This document shows, in pieces, positions 25,001 to 30,541 of a stretch of 32,402 nucleotides of DNA (position 1 is its first letter; each line of letters begins with the position of its first letter). The DNA comes from an uncultured Lachnospiraceae bacterium (GTDB lineage: Bacteria; Bacillota; Clostridia; Lachnospirales; Lachnospiraceae). The translations under genes and the position numbers were made by a program. The DNA lies in the NCBI GenBank assembly GCA_946614165.1, contig CAMOGQ010000030.1, positions 1 through 32,402 of the forward strand. The letters run 5' to 3'. A model generated the notes under the pieces. It saw only the letters and a program-made list of their open reading frames with translations, was not told where the DNA came from and ran no database searches.

Positions 25001-26167
25001 TTCCTTAACTATGATGACACGCTCCTGTATGTGGACTATGTCGACTCAGGGACGCTTGCTACGGACCCGGTCACAGCAGGGCATATCAGCACGCCCACAA
25101 AACCTTCCGACGTTGGGCTGGTATATACATTCAGCGGCTGGGAAGGCATCAGCTCAGTGGTCACGGCTGACAAGTCTTTCAAGGCTCAGTACAGCTCGGC
25201 AACAAGGTATTATACCGTCCGATACCTGCAGGGCCAGACCGTCCTCCAGACAAGCCAGGTAGCCGCTTACGGCACCCCGTCCTATACGGGGGCAGACCCG
25301 TCCATAGCGGATGTGCCCGGAAGTTATACCTATTACTTATGGACCGGCTGGGGGAATGAACCTGCCCAGGTCGTAGCAGATACGGACGTCATAGCGACGT
25401 TCCTCCGGTGCGACCTTCCTTCGGAGGTCAAAGACCTGACAGACTATGACTACGCATACTCCGACGATCCGGAAGACTCCATGGCTTATACGCTGGGCGA
25501 ATTCTATGCCATCTGTCACTCGGGTCAGGCGTCAACTTATCTGAGCATTGGTGCACTGGTAAAGATGATTACGGACACCTCCCTGGTAGTCGACCCCTAT
25601 CTGGAGTTCCGGCTTCATTCATTTGGGCACTATGAGCTGGTCGTCGGCGGAATGTCGCATGCGGACTTTTATATGGTCGGGATTTTGCCGGGGCGGCAAA
25701 TGAACAGCTCCACAACCAACACGGGGGGCTGGAACGCCAGCAGGTTGCGGGAGTGGCTTAACGAGTCACTGTATCCCGCCTTGCCATTACTCTGGAAAGC
25801 AATCATATCTTCATCCATCACGCTGGCCGATGCAGGACGCTCGTATGATATAGTGAGGTCTACTGACTATCTCAGGATCCCGTCAAGGGCGGAGATTGGA
25901 CGGAGTACAACGGCCACGCCATACATGCAGGAGATATCGCCAAATGCGCACGAGGTCACTTTCAGCTGCTTCACGAACGATAGCTCGCGAATCAAGACCT
26001 ACTATACAGGGTCGGCAGGAGAATGGTGGCTTCGCAGCGCCGCTACTACGGAGAGTGCCAAGTGCTTTTGGTATATCCGATCCAACGGCGGCGATGGCAA
26101 TGTTGATTCCAATAGTGGCGCCTATGCCGATAACTCCAAGGGCGTGTGCGTCGGCTTCTCGGTATGA
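19040..26167 (+). CDS. giant modular tail fibre/receptor-binding protein (2375 residues)
   Basis: The start is TTG at 19040 after AAGGAGGGG. Domains in order, residue limits rough: 1-155 a BppU-like N-terminal sandwich that attaches to the baseplate; 170-580 repeated linker sandwiches with YVYIGTQTKDLTPGYWYF-like units; 612-880 Ig-like domains; 900-1125 a LamG-like jelly roll (NLAFDFEPSGRSNADVNRLW); about 1130-1660 a region weakly recalling the CotH kinase-like fold (AGQGTTSNEYGFAGRN, TMIDNRAKNSFWHW, DNDTALGINNSG); 1776-1960 leucine-rich repeats; 1983-2125 two InlB-type repeats; about 2140-2375 a DUF6273 C-lectin-like domain with NTGGWNASRLREWLN and EWWLRSA (W2329). It probably binds the host surface. 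The C-terminus shows signs of targeted diversification. Confidence 0.88.
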   Translation: MQYNFYIDPVTRRVTSEHMVVLWQDQNVTTIHFSLEDADGLSFVGASILIKAILPGGIHVEITPENFAVETNTTKDDEGNDVVIGYTTTFDWTLKLEHTQKVGQISYSVCAILLDHTGEAIDKEWHTLNDSFAVLDHIHFDGSDDYEDPETAATNAEKIASLLYTVAAMASKVDGMVSGAPEPAETAADMSDHDKLYVYIGTQTKDLTPGYWYFWDTVNEQWTPGLEYGSMTVDTALNADSTNAIQNKVVYQAVADLNTAIGSVASDLAAGLASGAITKAQLAAAVQASLDKADSAMQPAVYDTMGRGVDIYQYAKGQVDDFKDNYYTPLSMSIQDALHITSDDVDVQYTTLQRALIGVYDLSKAYVRARLVDYRAFTITVVDELPAAGQPMTFYLVPKESGNGYDKYWWIVDENDEPKWDVFGSSSTLVVDALPQVGDEAVDYILTTSSGCLYYKYFDNEWHMVAGSLAETVDELPQAGNEYTDYYVANESGIYIHYRWIDDDWEMIGADGYTKAEVDALLTVISGNVSNLTDGLATTNTNLNSVSRTVDRLAQSIEELGGDGLSYYAELSQEGDVYTYTLYEVDGSDETVKSQFVLPSGGGGGQSSTTTLTVEKVTASPIVCTPTDSVVIQIRYSSVDSDNEEVDGSYVWKLGNTIIATGLLTQGLNTFDLTEHCSIGSQKLTLTVTDEGGSVAVKAWNVQIVDVRLESSFSDRYTNPVGQAVNFTYTPYGAVTKTVHFKLDGVELQSVSTGASGTLQSYTIPTQTHGAHLLEVWITATINGNNVETDHIFKDIIWYNENSLVPVIGCPLRYDHYGQVRAKQYNTTRITYVVYDPSTSSPEVSLSVDGHVVNTLQLSEAVNTWAFKSSDIGVHTLTITCGVTSVEIRINVVELGYDVSPVTANLAFDFEPSGRSNADVNRLWSDENDPSIAMTVSSNFDWVSGGYQVDSDDNQYFCVKAGSRAYISYDLFGTNPIQAGAEFKVIFKVTNVRDNTTSWLKCIPAADQVKVGLDMKAHAAYIKTSTDELYTPYSEEDVIEYEYNINPLDTEDPNATSYIMSYEDGVGARPLIYDSSHRLYQYTPAPITIGSDDCDVWIYRMKAYESSLTDSDILRNFIADAREAETMIARYERNQIYDENNSLTPESVAAACPDLRVIMIDCPHFTNDKKDYVKNTNVRCIYKNGDPVYDNWQWTNGYHAGQGTTSNEYGFAGRNIDIIFGFDGEHQRVSKIPLDASYISELVLGDGTRYSDGSGKVSLTRQSVPNDWFNLKVNIASSENANNALLQKRYNTYIPYKTPGQKKNPYRKNSMEFQNCVIFIRENDPDMSTHREFQDNAWHFYAIGNIGDSKKTDNTRVTDPTDLAEFVVEVSDNTLPNSWFQTGVYLDANDDITYDPEEAVSMVYPITTAQWKNQNNLKRQSLYENWDDSFEFRYDMGTKDGETISSAQIEAQQELSKQVWRDMYEWVVTSSDVDFVAELGDWFIVESPLYWYLFTERYTMIDNRAKNSFWHWGKTYITEAEAAELGDDAQYYTVDNAAAAINSGYRFDLWDYDNDTALGINNSGELTMTYGKEDVDYKTDGDASSGFIFNAAQSVFWCRIRDLMYTQLQNMYRDRESAGCWSAESLISQWDTWQEQFPEELWRLDIQRKYLRTYQAGTVRFLNEMMNGRKRYQRRQFERDQEVYIGTKYVGTNIRADQIMFRCNTPSIAVVPPDYTLKLVPYSDMYLTVLYGNSPAPVQVRAKAGTEYTLTTNLTEMDDTAILIYAASRIQAINDLSACYIHDNDFSKASKLRTLIIGNTTQGYANSFLTTLNMGNNVLLETLDIRNCPNLTGSVNLSACQNLVSLYAEGTALTSVLFAANGKIALAHLPNTINNLTLRYIKNLVDLQMAFGNLEAFVCEYSDVNALNIVQTAINSLQVIRLLGIEWTLTESTLLNQILSKSSSLLTGSVYISGPVRQRELNAYAAAWPDLEVTYDPNMLVQQYQVAFLNYDDTLLYVDYVDSGTLATDPVTAGHISTPTKPSDVGLVYTFSGWEGISSVVTADKSFKAQYSSATRYYTVRYLQGQTVLQTSQVAAYGTPSYTGADPSIADVPGSYTYYLWTGWGNEPAQVVADTDVIATFLRCDLPSEVKDLTDYDYAYSDDPEDSMAYTLGEFYAICHSGQASTYLSIGALVKMITDTSLVVDPYLEFRLHSFGHYELVVGGMSHADFYMVGILPGRQMNSSTTNTGGWNASRLREWLNESLYPALPLLWKAIISSSITLADAGRSYDIVRSTDYLRIPSRAEIGRSTTATPYMQEISPNAHEVTFSCFTNDSSRIKTYYTGSAGEWWLRSAATTESAKCFWYIRSNGGDGNVDSNSGAYADNSKGVCVGFSV
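26024..26164 (+). other. candidate DGR-type variable region at the fibre gene 3' end
   Basis: From the WWLRSA motif to the stop, the codons are unusually restricted. All 19 codons at 26081-26137 end in C or T and could arise from AAC or AAT by changes at A positions. The segment is followed by a GC-rich end (26141-26161) that resembles an IMH-type anchor, and then the hairpin at 26178. No template repeat or reverse transcriptase is in the window, so this is a candidate only. Confidence 0.4.
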
Positions 26168-26177
26168 CGATTAAACA

Positions 26178-26203
26178 GGAAAGGGCTGAAACATGCCCTT
26201 TCC
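26178..26203 (+). promoter_or_regulatory. perfect 9-bp hairpin just after the fibre stop codon
   Basis: GGAAAGGGC at 26178-26186 pairs exactly with GCCCTTTCC at 26195-26203 around TGAAACAT. It begins 11 bases after the fibre stop. No T-tract follows, so it is not a standard terminator. A hairpin in this place is typical of DGR targets, where it assists retrohoming. It could instead protect mRNA or control the next gene, whose ribosome site starts at 26216. Confidence 0.7.
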
Positions 26204-26228
26204 ATCCTGCCCCAGAAAGGAGGATGGA

Positions 26229-26768
26229 ATGCATTATAAACTGGTAAAAGGCAATGAGGTCGTAGATGCGCTGGCCGAGCTTTCATGTGTCAAATACAAC
26301 CGCCTGGTCAAAAGGCCCCTCAGATGCGGGGAAGACGAAAGTCCGGGAGGCGTCATAACCTCCGACGGGTCTACCATCTATCATGTGGACGGCTGGGCAG
26401 AGCTTGACGGCTATGACACGGTCCATCTGTTTGAAATATCAAAGGTGGAGTACGACGCCCTCAGGGAGCAGCTTGACAGCAATGTCATCCCGGAGGATAA
26501 CAGCCTGGAAGAGCCGGCGGAGGAAGAAGAAAAGACAGCAGCGCAGATACTGAAGGAACAGATCGACAAGGTGGCCAAGCAGGCGGCAGGCTTTGCGGGA
26601 GCGCCCGAAGATGCTTTTGTCGCAACACAAAACTATGTGAAGGGGTCCGTGATAATCGTTGGTGGCGGCGTTTATAAAACTATCAGGAACATTGAGAAAG
26701 GGGCAAAAATCGTGCCCTATCTCAATGTTTTACAAACTAATCTTTCGGAAATGATATCCGAGAATTAA
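26229..26768 (+). CDS. tail accessory protein, unknown
   Basis: A 179-residue protein. Residues 1-85 open with MHYKLVKGNEVVDALAELSC and look beta-rich. An acidic linker (EEPAEEEEKTAAQ) leads to a helix, and the C-terminus carries FVATQNYVKGSVIIVGGGVYK, then GAKIVPYLNVLQTNLSE, a repeat-like segment common in Bacillota phage tail accessory proteins encoded after fibre genes. It may be a fibre chaperone or attachment protein. The ATG at 26229 is used because AAAGGAGG lies at 26216-26223; the frame is open upstream through the hairpin. Confidence 0.65.
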   Translation: MHYKLVKGNEVVDALAELSCVKYNRLVKRPLRCGEDESPGGVITSDGSTIYHVDGWAELDGYDTVHLFEISKVEYDALREQLDSNVIPEDNSLEEPAEEEEKTAAQILKEQIDKVAKQAAGFAGAPEDAFVATQNYVKGSVIIVGGGVYKTIRNIEKGAKIVPYLNVLQTNLSEMISEN

Positions 26769-26777
26769 GGAGATGCT

Positions 26778-26993
26778 ATGTATAATTATTTTGTGGTAAG
26801 ATTCACTAACCGTACCGACGGGACGAGCGGCAATTCCGTAAAGGCCTACGAGTCTGAAGCCGAGGCCATCAAGGAATTTTTCAGACAGGCAGGTCAGGCC
26901 GTGGATACGACGCATCTGACAGATTCTGTATCTCTCCTCACAAAAGAGGGATTTGAAATGAGGCATGAGGTTTTCATGCATGAGGGCAGCTGA
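26778..26993 (+). CDS. small hypothetical phage protein
   Basis: A 71-residue protein: a strand YNYFVVRFTNRTDGTSGNSV, a helix SEAEAIKEFFRQAGQAVDT, then a second strand pair with KEGFEMRHEVFMHE. It looks like a small alpha/beta fold, a ferredoxin-like ordering. AAGGAGATGCT precedes the ATG. A terminator follows at 27025. I do not recognise a family. It is probably the last gene of the tail transcript. Confidence 0.65.
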   Translation: MYNYFVVRFTNRTDGTSGNSVKAYESEAEAIKEFFRQAGQAVDTTHLTDSVSLLTKEGFEMRHEVFMHEGS

Positions 26994-27024
26994 GAGAGCC
27001 TGAATGGAACATGTACACCACCTG

Positions 27025-27045
27025 ACTGGCTTTAGCCAGTTTTTT
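27025..27045 (+). terminator. intrinsic terminator between tail and lysis genes
   Basis: ACTGGC at 27025-27030 pairs with GCCAGT at 27035-27040 around TTTA, followed by a T run to 27045. The stem is short but perfect, and the T-tract is good. It would lower transcription into the lysis cassette, or the lysis genes use another promoter. Confidence 0.75.
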
Positions 27046-27062
27046 ATTGCACAGGAGAGATA

Positions 27063-27482
27063 ATGACCACAGCGACGGAATTGATAGGGGCGGTCCTTGT
27101 GGCCGTCATTGGCAGCAAGATATGGGATCTTATAGCGGCGCGCCTGAAGCGCAAGGACGAGAAGGAAGACAAGCAGGATGCGGTCCTCCTGGCCCTGAAA
27201 GATATCCGGAAGGATATAACATCCATATCGAACAAGGTGGACGAGAACGCAGCGGTGCTGGCCCGGACCCACATCCTGCGTTTTAATGACGAGCTCATTA
27301 ATGGAATTGAGCATACGCAGGAATATTTCCGCCAGCAGCTCCAGGATATTGACACATACGAAAGGTACTGCGACAAGCACCCTGGATTTAAAAACACGTA
27401 TGCAGTCATGGCAATAAACAACATCAAATCGACCTACGACAGGCTCCTTTCAAAGGGGGCCTTTTCTATTAAGGAGGATTGA
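27063..27482 (+). CDS. holin-associated membrane-anchored coiled-coil protein
   Basis: A 139-residue protein with a short N-terminal membrane helix (ATELIGAVLVAVIGSKIWDL). A charged helical region follows (KRKDEKEDKQDAVLLALKDI, then ITSISNKVDENAAVLARTH), then a conserved block beginning LRFNDELINGIEHTQEYF and continuing DIDTYERYCDKHPGF. I know this pattern as a common Clostridia phage protein beside the holin; its role is not established. It might act as an antiholin-like partner. AGGAGAGATA precedes the ATG, and its stop overlaps the upstream edge of the holin gene. Confidence 0.75.
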   Translation: MTTATELIGAVLVAVIGSKIWDLIAARLKRKDEKEDKQDAVLLALKDIRKDITSISNKVDENAAVLARTHILRFNDELINGIEHTQEYFRQQLQDIDTYERYCDKHPGFKNTYAVMAINNIKSTYDRLLSKGAFSIKED

Positions 27483-27484
27483 GG

Positions 27485-27838
27485 ATGAACGATTTAACAT
27501 TTGAGATTGTCAGGCTCCTGATCAGGATCCTCGCGGCGGTGGTCACGATCTATCTCGTGCCCACCATCAAACAGTGGATCACTGTGCACGCAGAGAATGA
27601 AAAGCTGTACGCACTGATGCGCTGGGCGAAAGAAGCGGTATATGCCGCGGAACAGATCCATGGCGCCGGGACCGGTCAGGAGAGGAAGAAATACGCAGCA
27701 CACTTCCTTTGGGAGATCGCCCAGAAGAACAACATTAATATCACGGAAGATCAGATTAATCTTTTGCTCGAAGCGGCTGTCGGAGAGATGAACGCATTTG
27801 CCATTGACTTTGAAGAGCCGAAGGAAGAGCAGGGATAA
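27485..27838 (+). CDS. phage holin, LLH-type
   Basis: A 117-residue protein with one N-terminal membrane span (EIVRLLIRILAAVVTIYLVP), then a soluble helical domain (YALMRWAKEAVYAAEQIHG) and a Gln/Asn-rich stretch with ITEDQINLLLEAAVGEMN. This layout matches the LLH family of Bacillota holins. Holins time lysis by permeabilising the membrane. The ATG at 27485 is preceded by AAGGAGG; an in-frame TTG at 27479 lies too close to that site. It is followed by a terminator and then the endolysin. Confidence 0.85.
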   Translation: MNDLTFEIVRLLIRILAAVVTIYLVPTIKQWITVHAENEKLYALMRWAKEAVYAAEQIHGAGTGQERKKYAAHFLWEIAQKNNINITEDQINLLLEAAVGEMNAFAIDFEEPKEEQG

Positions 27839-27890
27839 AACATATAGGGCCATGTCCGGGAATGGCCAACAGTATCGAAACGTATAAGCG

Positions 27891-27924
27891 GGAGCCTGCA
27901 GGAGCAGGCTCCTATTTTGTTTTT
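27891..27924 (+). terminator. intrinsic terminator between holin and endolysin
   Basis: GGAGCCTGC at 27891-27899 pairs with GCAGGCTCC at 27904-27912 around AGGA, followed by TATTTTGTTTTT. A weaker 6-bp hairpin (27848-27867) precedes it. The hairpin would reduce read-through into the endolysin, whose ribosome site starts eight bases after the stem. Confidence 0.8.
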
Positions 27925-27935
27925 AGGGAGGAAGC

Positions 27936-29348
27936 ATGACAAAGAAAGGCATGGATGTCTCCTACCACCAGGGGACGATCGATTTCAAAAAGGCAAAAAA
28001 AGACGGCATAGATTTTGTGATCCTGCGGGAAGGATATCGCAAAACAATCGACAAAAAATTCCTCGAATATGTATCCGGAGCCAAAGCTGCCGGCATAGAG
28101 ATTCCAGGCGTTTATCATTTCTTTTATCCCTTGAAAGAGTCTGACGTCCTTCTGGAAGCTAAGTCCTGTATCGAAAATGTGGAGAAGGCCGGGCTGGGGA
28201 AGGACACCATCATCTTCGCTGACCTGGAATATGATACCTTCACGGACGCTAAAGAGAAGGGCGTGACGCTGCGTAAGTCCATCACGACACCATGGACGAT
28301 CATCTTCTGCGACTATGTCGAAAGCCAGGGATACAGAGCCGGCGTCTATCTCAACCAGGACTACTATAAAAACTACTATGATATGTCACAGATCCTGGCA
28401 AAAGGATATGTGATCTGGCTGGCAGACTATTCCGGGGATCCTAACTACCCCTGCACCTATCAGCAGTACTCAAATAAAGGTAAGGTAAGCGGCATATCCG
28501 GGAACGTCGATATGAACTACTTCTTCGGAGAGGCAAAGGCTGAACCGGTCACAGAGTGCGACACATCCCAGAGGCAGGCCGTCGTGGACGTCTTCGAAAG
28601 CTGGAAGGGCTATTCTGAGGCCAATGGAAAGCACAAACAGATCGTCGATATCTACAACGCCTATCTGGCCACAGCGGTCAAGGTGAACGGCACGATCAAC
28701 TACCGCGTCAGCTATTCAGACGCCTGGTGCGCTACGGCCATGAGCGCAGCATATATCAAGGCCGGCTTAGCGGACGCGTTCCCGATCGAGTGCTCATGCC
28801 CCAGGATGATCGAACTGGCCAAAAAGGCGGGCACCTGGGTAGAAGACGATGCGTATGTTCCGGATCCGGCCGATGCAGTCCTTTATGACTGGGGAGACTC
28901 TGGCAAGGGAGACAATGCCGGCACTCCTGATCACGTTGGAATGGTGGTATCAATAGATAAATCTGCCGGAGCTATGCTTGTAATCGAAGGCAATAAAAAT
29001 GACGCGGTGGAATACAGGACATTGCAGATCAATGGGCGATATATCCGCGGATTCATTCACACGATCATCTCCGGTACGGTGGCCAGCAAGACAGAAACAT
29101 CTGCCTCAGCTCCGTCCAAGGACGTCAGATGGAAGGGAAAGGTGACAGCGAGCAGGCTCAACGTCCGGACATGGGCCGGCACAGAGAACGATAAATGCAG
29201 GACCTTCGGTCCTCTCGACAAAGGTACTGAGGTCTATATCTGCGACGAGATATATGCGGCCGACGGCAGCTTATGGTATTACATCAAAACCATGGACAGC
29301 GGCAAGTATGGTTTCTGCCATTCTGCCTTCATCCGGAAGGAGGTCTGA
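27936..29348 (+). CDS. endolysin: GH25 muramidase + CHAP-like peptidase + SH3
   Basis: A 470-residue three-module lysin. Residues 1-200 are a GH25 N,O-diacetylmuramidase: GMDVSYHQG (D7), GVYHFFYPL, and the catalytic pair D96/E98 in IIFADLEYD. Residues 205-378 are a CHAP/NlpC-like amidase or endopeptidase with C265 in DAWCATAM and H333 in PDHVGMV, and IEGNKND as the third position. Residues 398-470 are a bacterial SH3 domain (ASRLNVRTWAG, then YYIKTMDSGKYGFCHSAFI) for wall binding. There is no signal peptide, so export depends on the holin. GGGAGGAAGC precedes the ATG. Confidence 0.94.
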   Translation: MTKKGMDVSYHQGTIDFKKAKKDGIDFVILREGYRKTIDKKFLEYVSGAKAAGIEIPGVYHFFYPLKESDVLLEAKSCIENVEKAGLGKDTIIFADLEYDTFTDAKEKGVTLRKSITTPWTIIFCDYVESQGYRAGVYLNQDYYKNYYDMSQILAKGYVIWLADYSGDPNYPCTYQQYSNKGKVSGISGNVDMNYFFGEAKAEPVTECDTSQRQAVVDVFESWKGYSEANGKHKQIVDIYNAYLATAVKVNGTINYRVSYSDAWCATAMSAAYIKAGLADAFPIECSCPRMIELAKKAGTWVEDDAYVPDPADAVLYDWGDSGKGDNAGTPDHVGMVVSIDKSAGAMLVIEGNKNDAVEYRTLQINGRYIRGFIHTIISGTVASKTETSASAPSKDVRWKGKVTASRLNVRTWAGTENDKCRTFGPLDKGTEVYICDEIYAADGSLWYYIKTMDSGKYGFCHSAFIRKEV

Positions 29349-29350
29349 CC

Positions 29351-30541
29351 ATGGGGAGGACAGTAAGCCTTTATATCCCGGGCTTCGAAATTCCAAAGAC
29401 CGCAGGCGTCAAATACGGAGACTATGCCGTGTTTTACGATGAGGCTGGGAATGCGCTTGTATTAGATGCAGGCCAGCGCCCTGCTTCTGCTGTGCTACGG
29501 GACTGGATCAAAAAACAGCATTTTAAGAGAATCTGGGTGGTGGGTACACATCCTCATACAGACCACATTAACGGGATAAAAGACATCATCAACGACCCGG
29601 ACATCTGGGTCGAAAAGGTCTGGATGACCGAATATGCTGCTTTAAAGACATACACGAACAGCAAGTACAGGAGCAAGCCGTGGTATGGTCGGGTCTGTGA
29701 CATGTATAACAGGTGCGCAAAGGGCCTGTACGACCTGTGTCAGCGCAACGGTATCCAGGTCGGATGGTTGGCCACCGGCACGCAGATCCGGATCGGGGAC
29801 ATACACTGCAAGGTTCTTTGGCAGTCAAAGAACAGCTACAGGGGGCCGGACACTGATCAATATGCCGGTATGTTCATCAATAACTTCTCCCCGGTATTTC
29901 TTTTTGACTTCGGATACTTCACTGCCGGCGACAACGAGCTGGGCTGTGATGCGGCCCGGAACGTCTGCAAGCCAGTGGTCATCGCCCAGATCCCGCACCA
30001 TGGGAATTATGTCGATAAAAAAGCGTTCGCAAAGCTCCGGCCGAAAGCCGCATGGTATAACTACGGCGAGCGGAACGGTACGATCGGGAAAGACAAGGGG
30101 TTTACTTCCTGGACGGTCCCGGTGGTACAGGCCACAGGAGCTGACATCTGGAACAATTTTAAAGACGGTTCTATCTTGATGCATTTCACGGATGACATGG
30201 TTGTGGTCTGCGGCGACCGGAACGACCGGACAAAGTACTATTCTCTGGGCGAGTACAAAAACTGGAGCCGGAGCGATCAGGAGCTGGCTGTCGAGGTCAT
30301 GCTCCGGAAGCACGGAAACGGCGACGCTCGGAAGAATGCCTTGGGGACACGCTGGGCAAATGTTCAGAGCTACGTGATGGTCTTCGTGAATGACAGGGAC
30401 GCCCTCCTGGAGGCCATGGCAGACTATATCATCCGGGACCTCTGCGGATCCGGAGAGAAACGCCGGGCTTTTATCGGTGAGGAATACTATACGGATGTCC
30501 AGAAGTTTGTCACAAGAAAGATGAGGGAAAAGAATGGGTAA
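29351..30541 (+). CDS. MBL-fold hydrolase with two CW_7 wall-binding repeats
   Basis: A 396-residue protein. Residues 1-300 are a metallo-beta-lactamase fold: THPHTDH (H67, H69, D71, H72) with the expected glycine-rich lead-in, D194 in AGDN and PHHGNY (H216/H217). Residues 309-347 (ELAVEVMLRKHGNGDARKNA, then VQSYV) match the Cpl-7 CW_7 repeat, which binds peptidoglycan, and 354-393 are a degenerate second copy. There is no signal peptide, so it would leave the cell with lysis. The substrate is unknown; wall-polymer or phosphodiester cleavage is inferred. The ATG at 29351 begins 2 bases after the endolysin stop, following GGAAGGAGG. Confidence 0.85.
   Translation: MGRTVSLYIPGFEIPKTAGVKYGDYAVFYDEAGNALVLDAGQRPASAVLRDWIKKQHFKRIWVVGTHPHTDHINGIKDIINDPDIWVEKVWMTEYAALKTYTNSKYRSKPWYGRVCDMYNRCAKGLYDLCQRNGIQVGWLATGTQIRIGDIHCKVLWQSKNSYRGPDTDQYAGMFINNFSPVFLFDFGYFTAGDNELGCDAARNVCKPVVIAQIPHHGNYVDKKAFAKLRPKAAWYNYGERNGTIGKDKGFTSWTVPVVQATGADIWNNFKDGSILMHFTDDMVVVCGDRNDRTKYYSLGEYKNWSRSDQELAVEVMLRKHGNGDARKNALGTRWANVQSYVMVFVNDRDALLEAMADYIIRDLCGSGEKRRAFIGEEYYTDVQKFVTRKMREKNG

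Noticed and set aside
26178-26203. Hairpin read as a simple transcription terminator
   Set aside because: No T-tract on the plus strand after the stem, and a gene with a good ribosome site starts 26 bases later, so termination is unlikely to be its main role.
27848-27867. Small hairpin before the holin terminator as an RNA gene
   Set aside because: Only a 6-bp stem, with no promoter or conserved RNA features. It is probably part of the terminator region.
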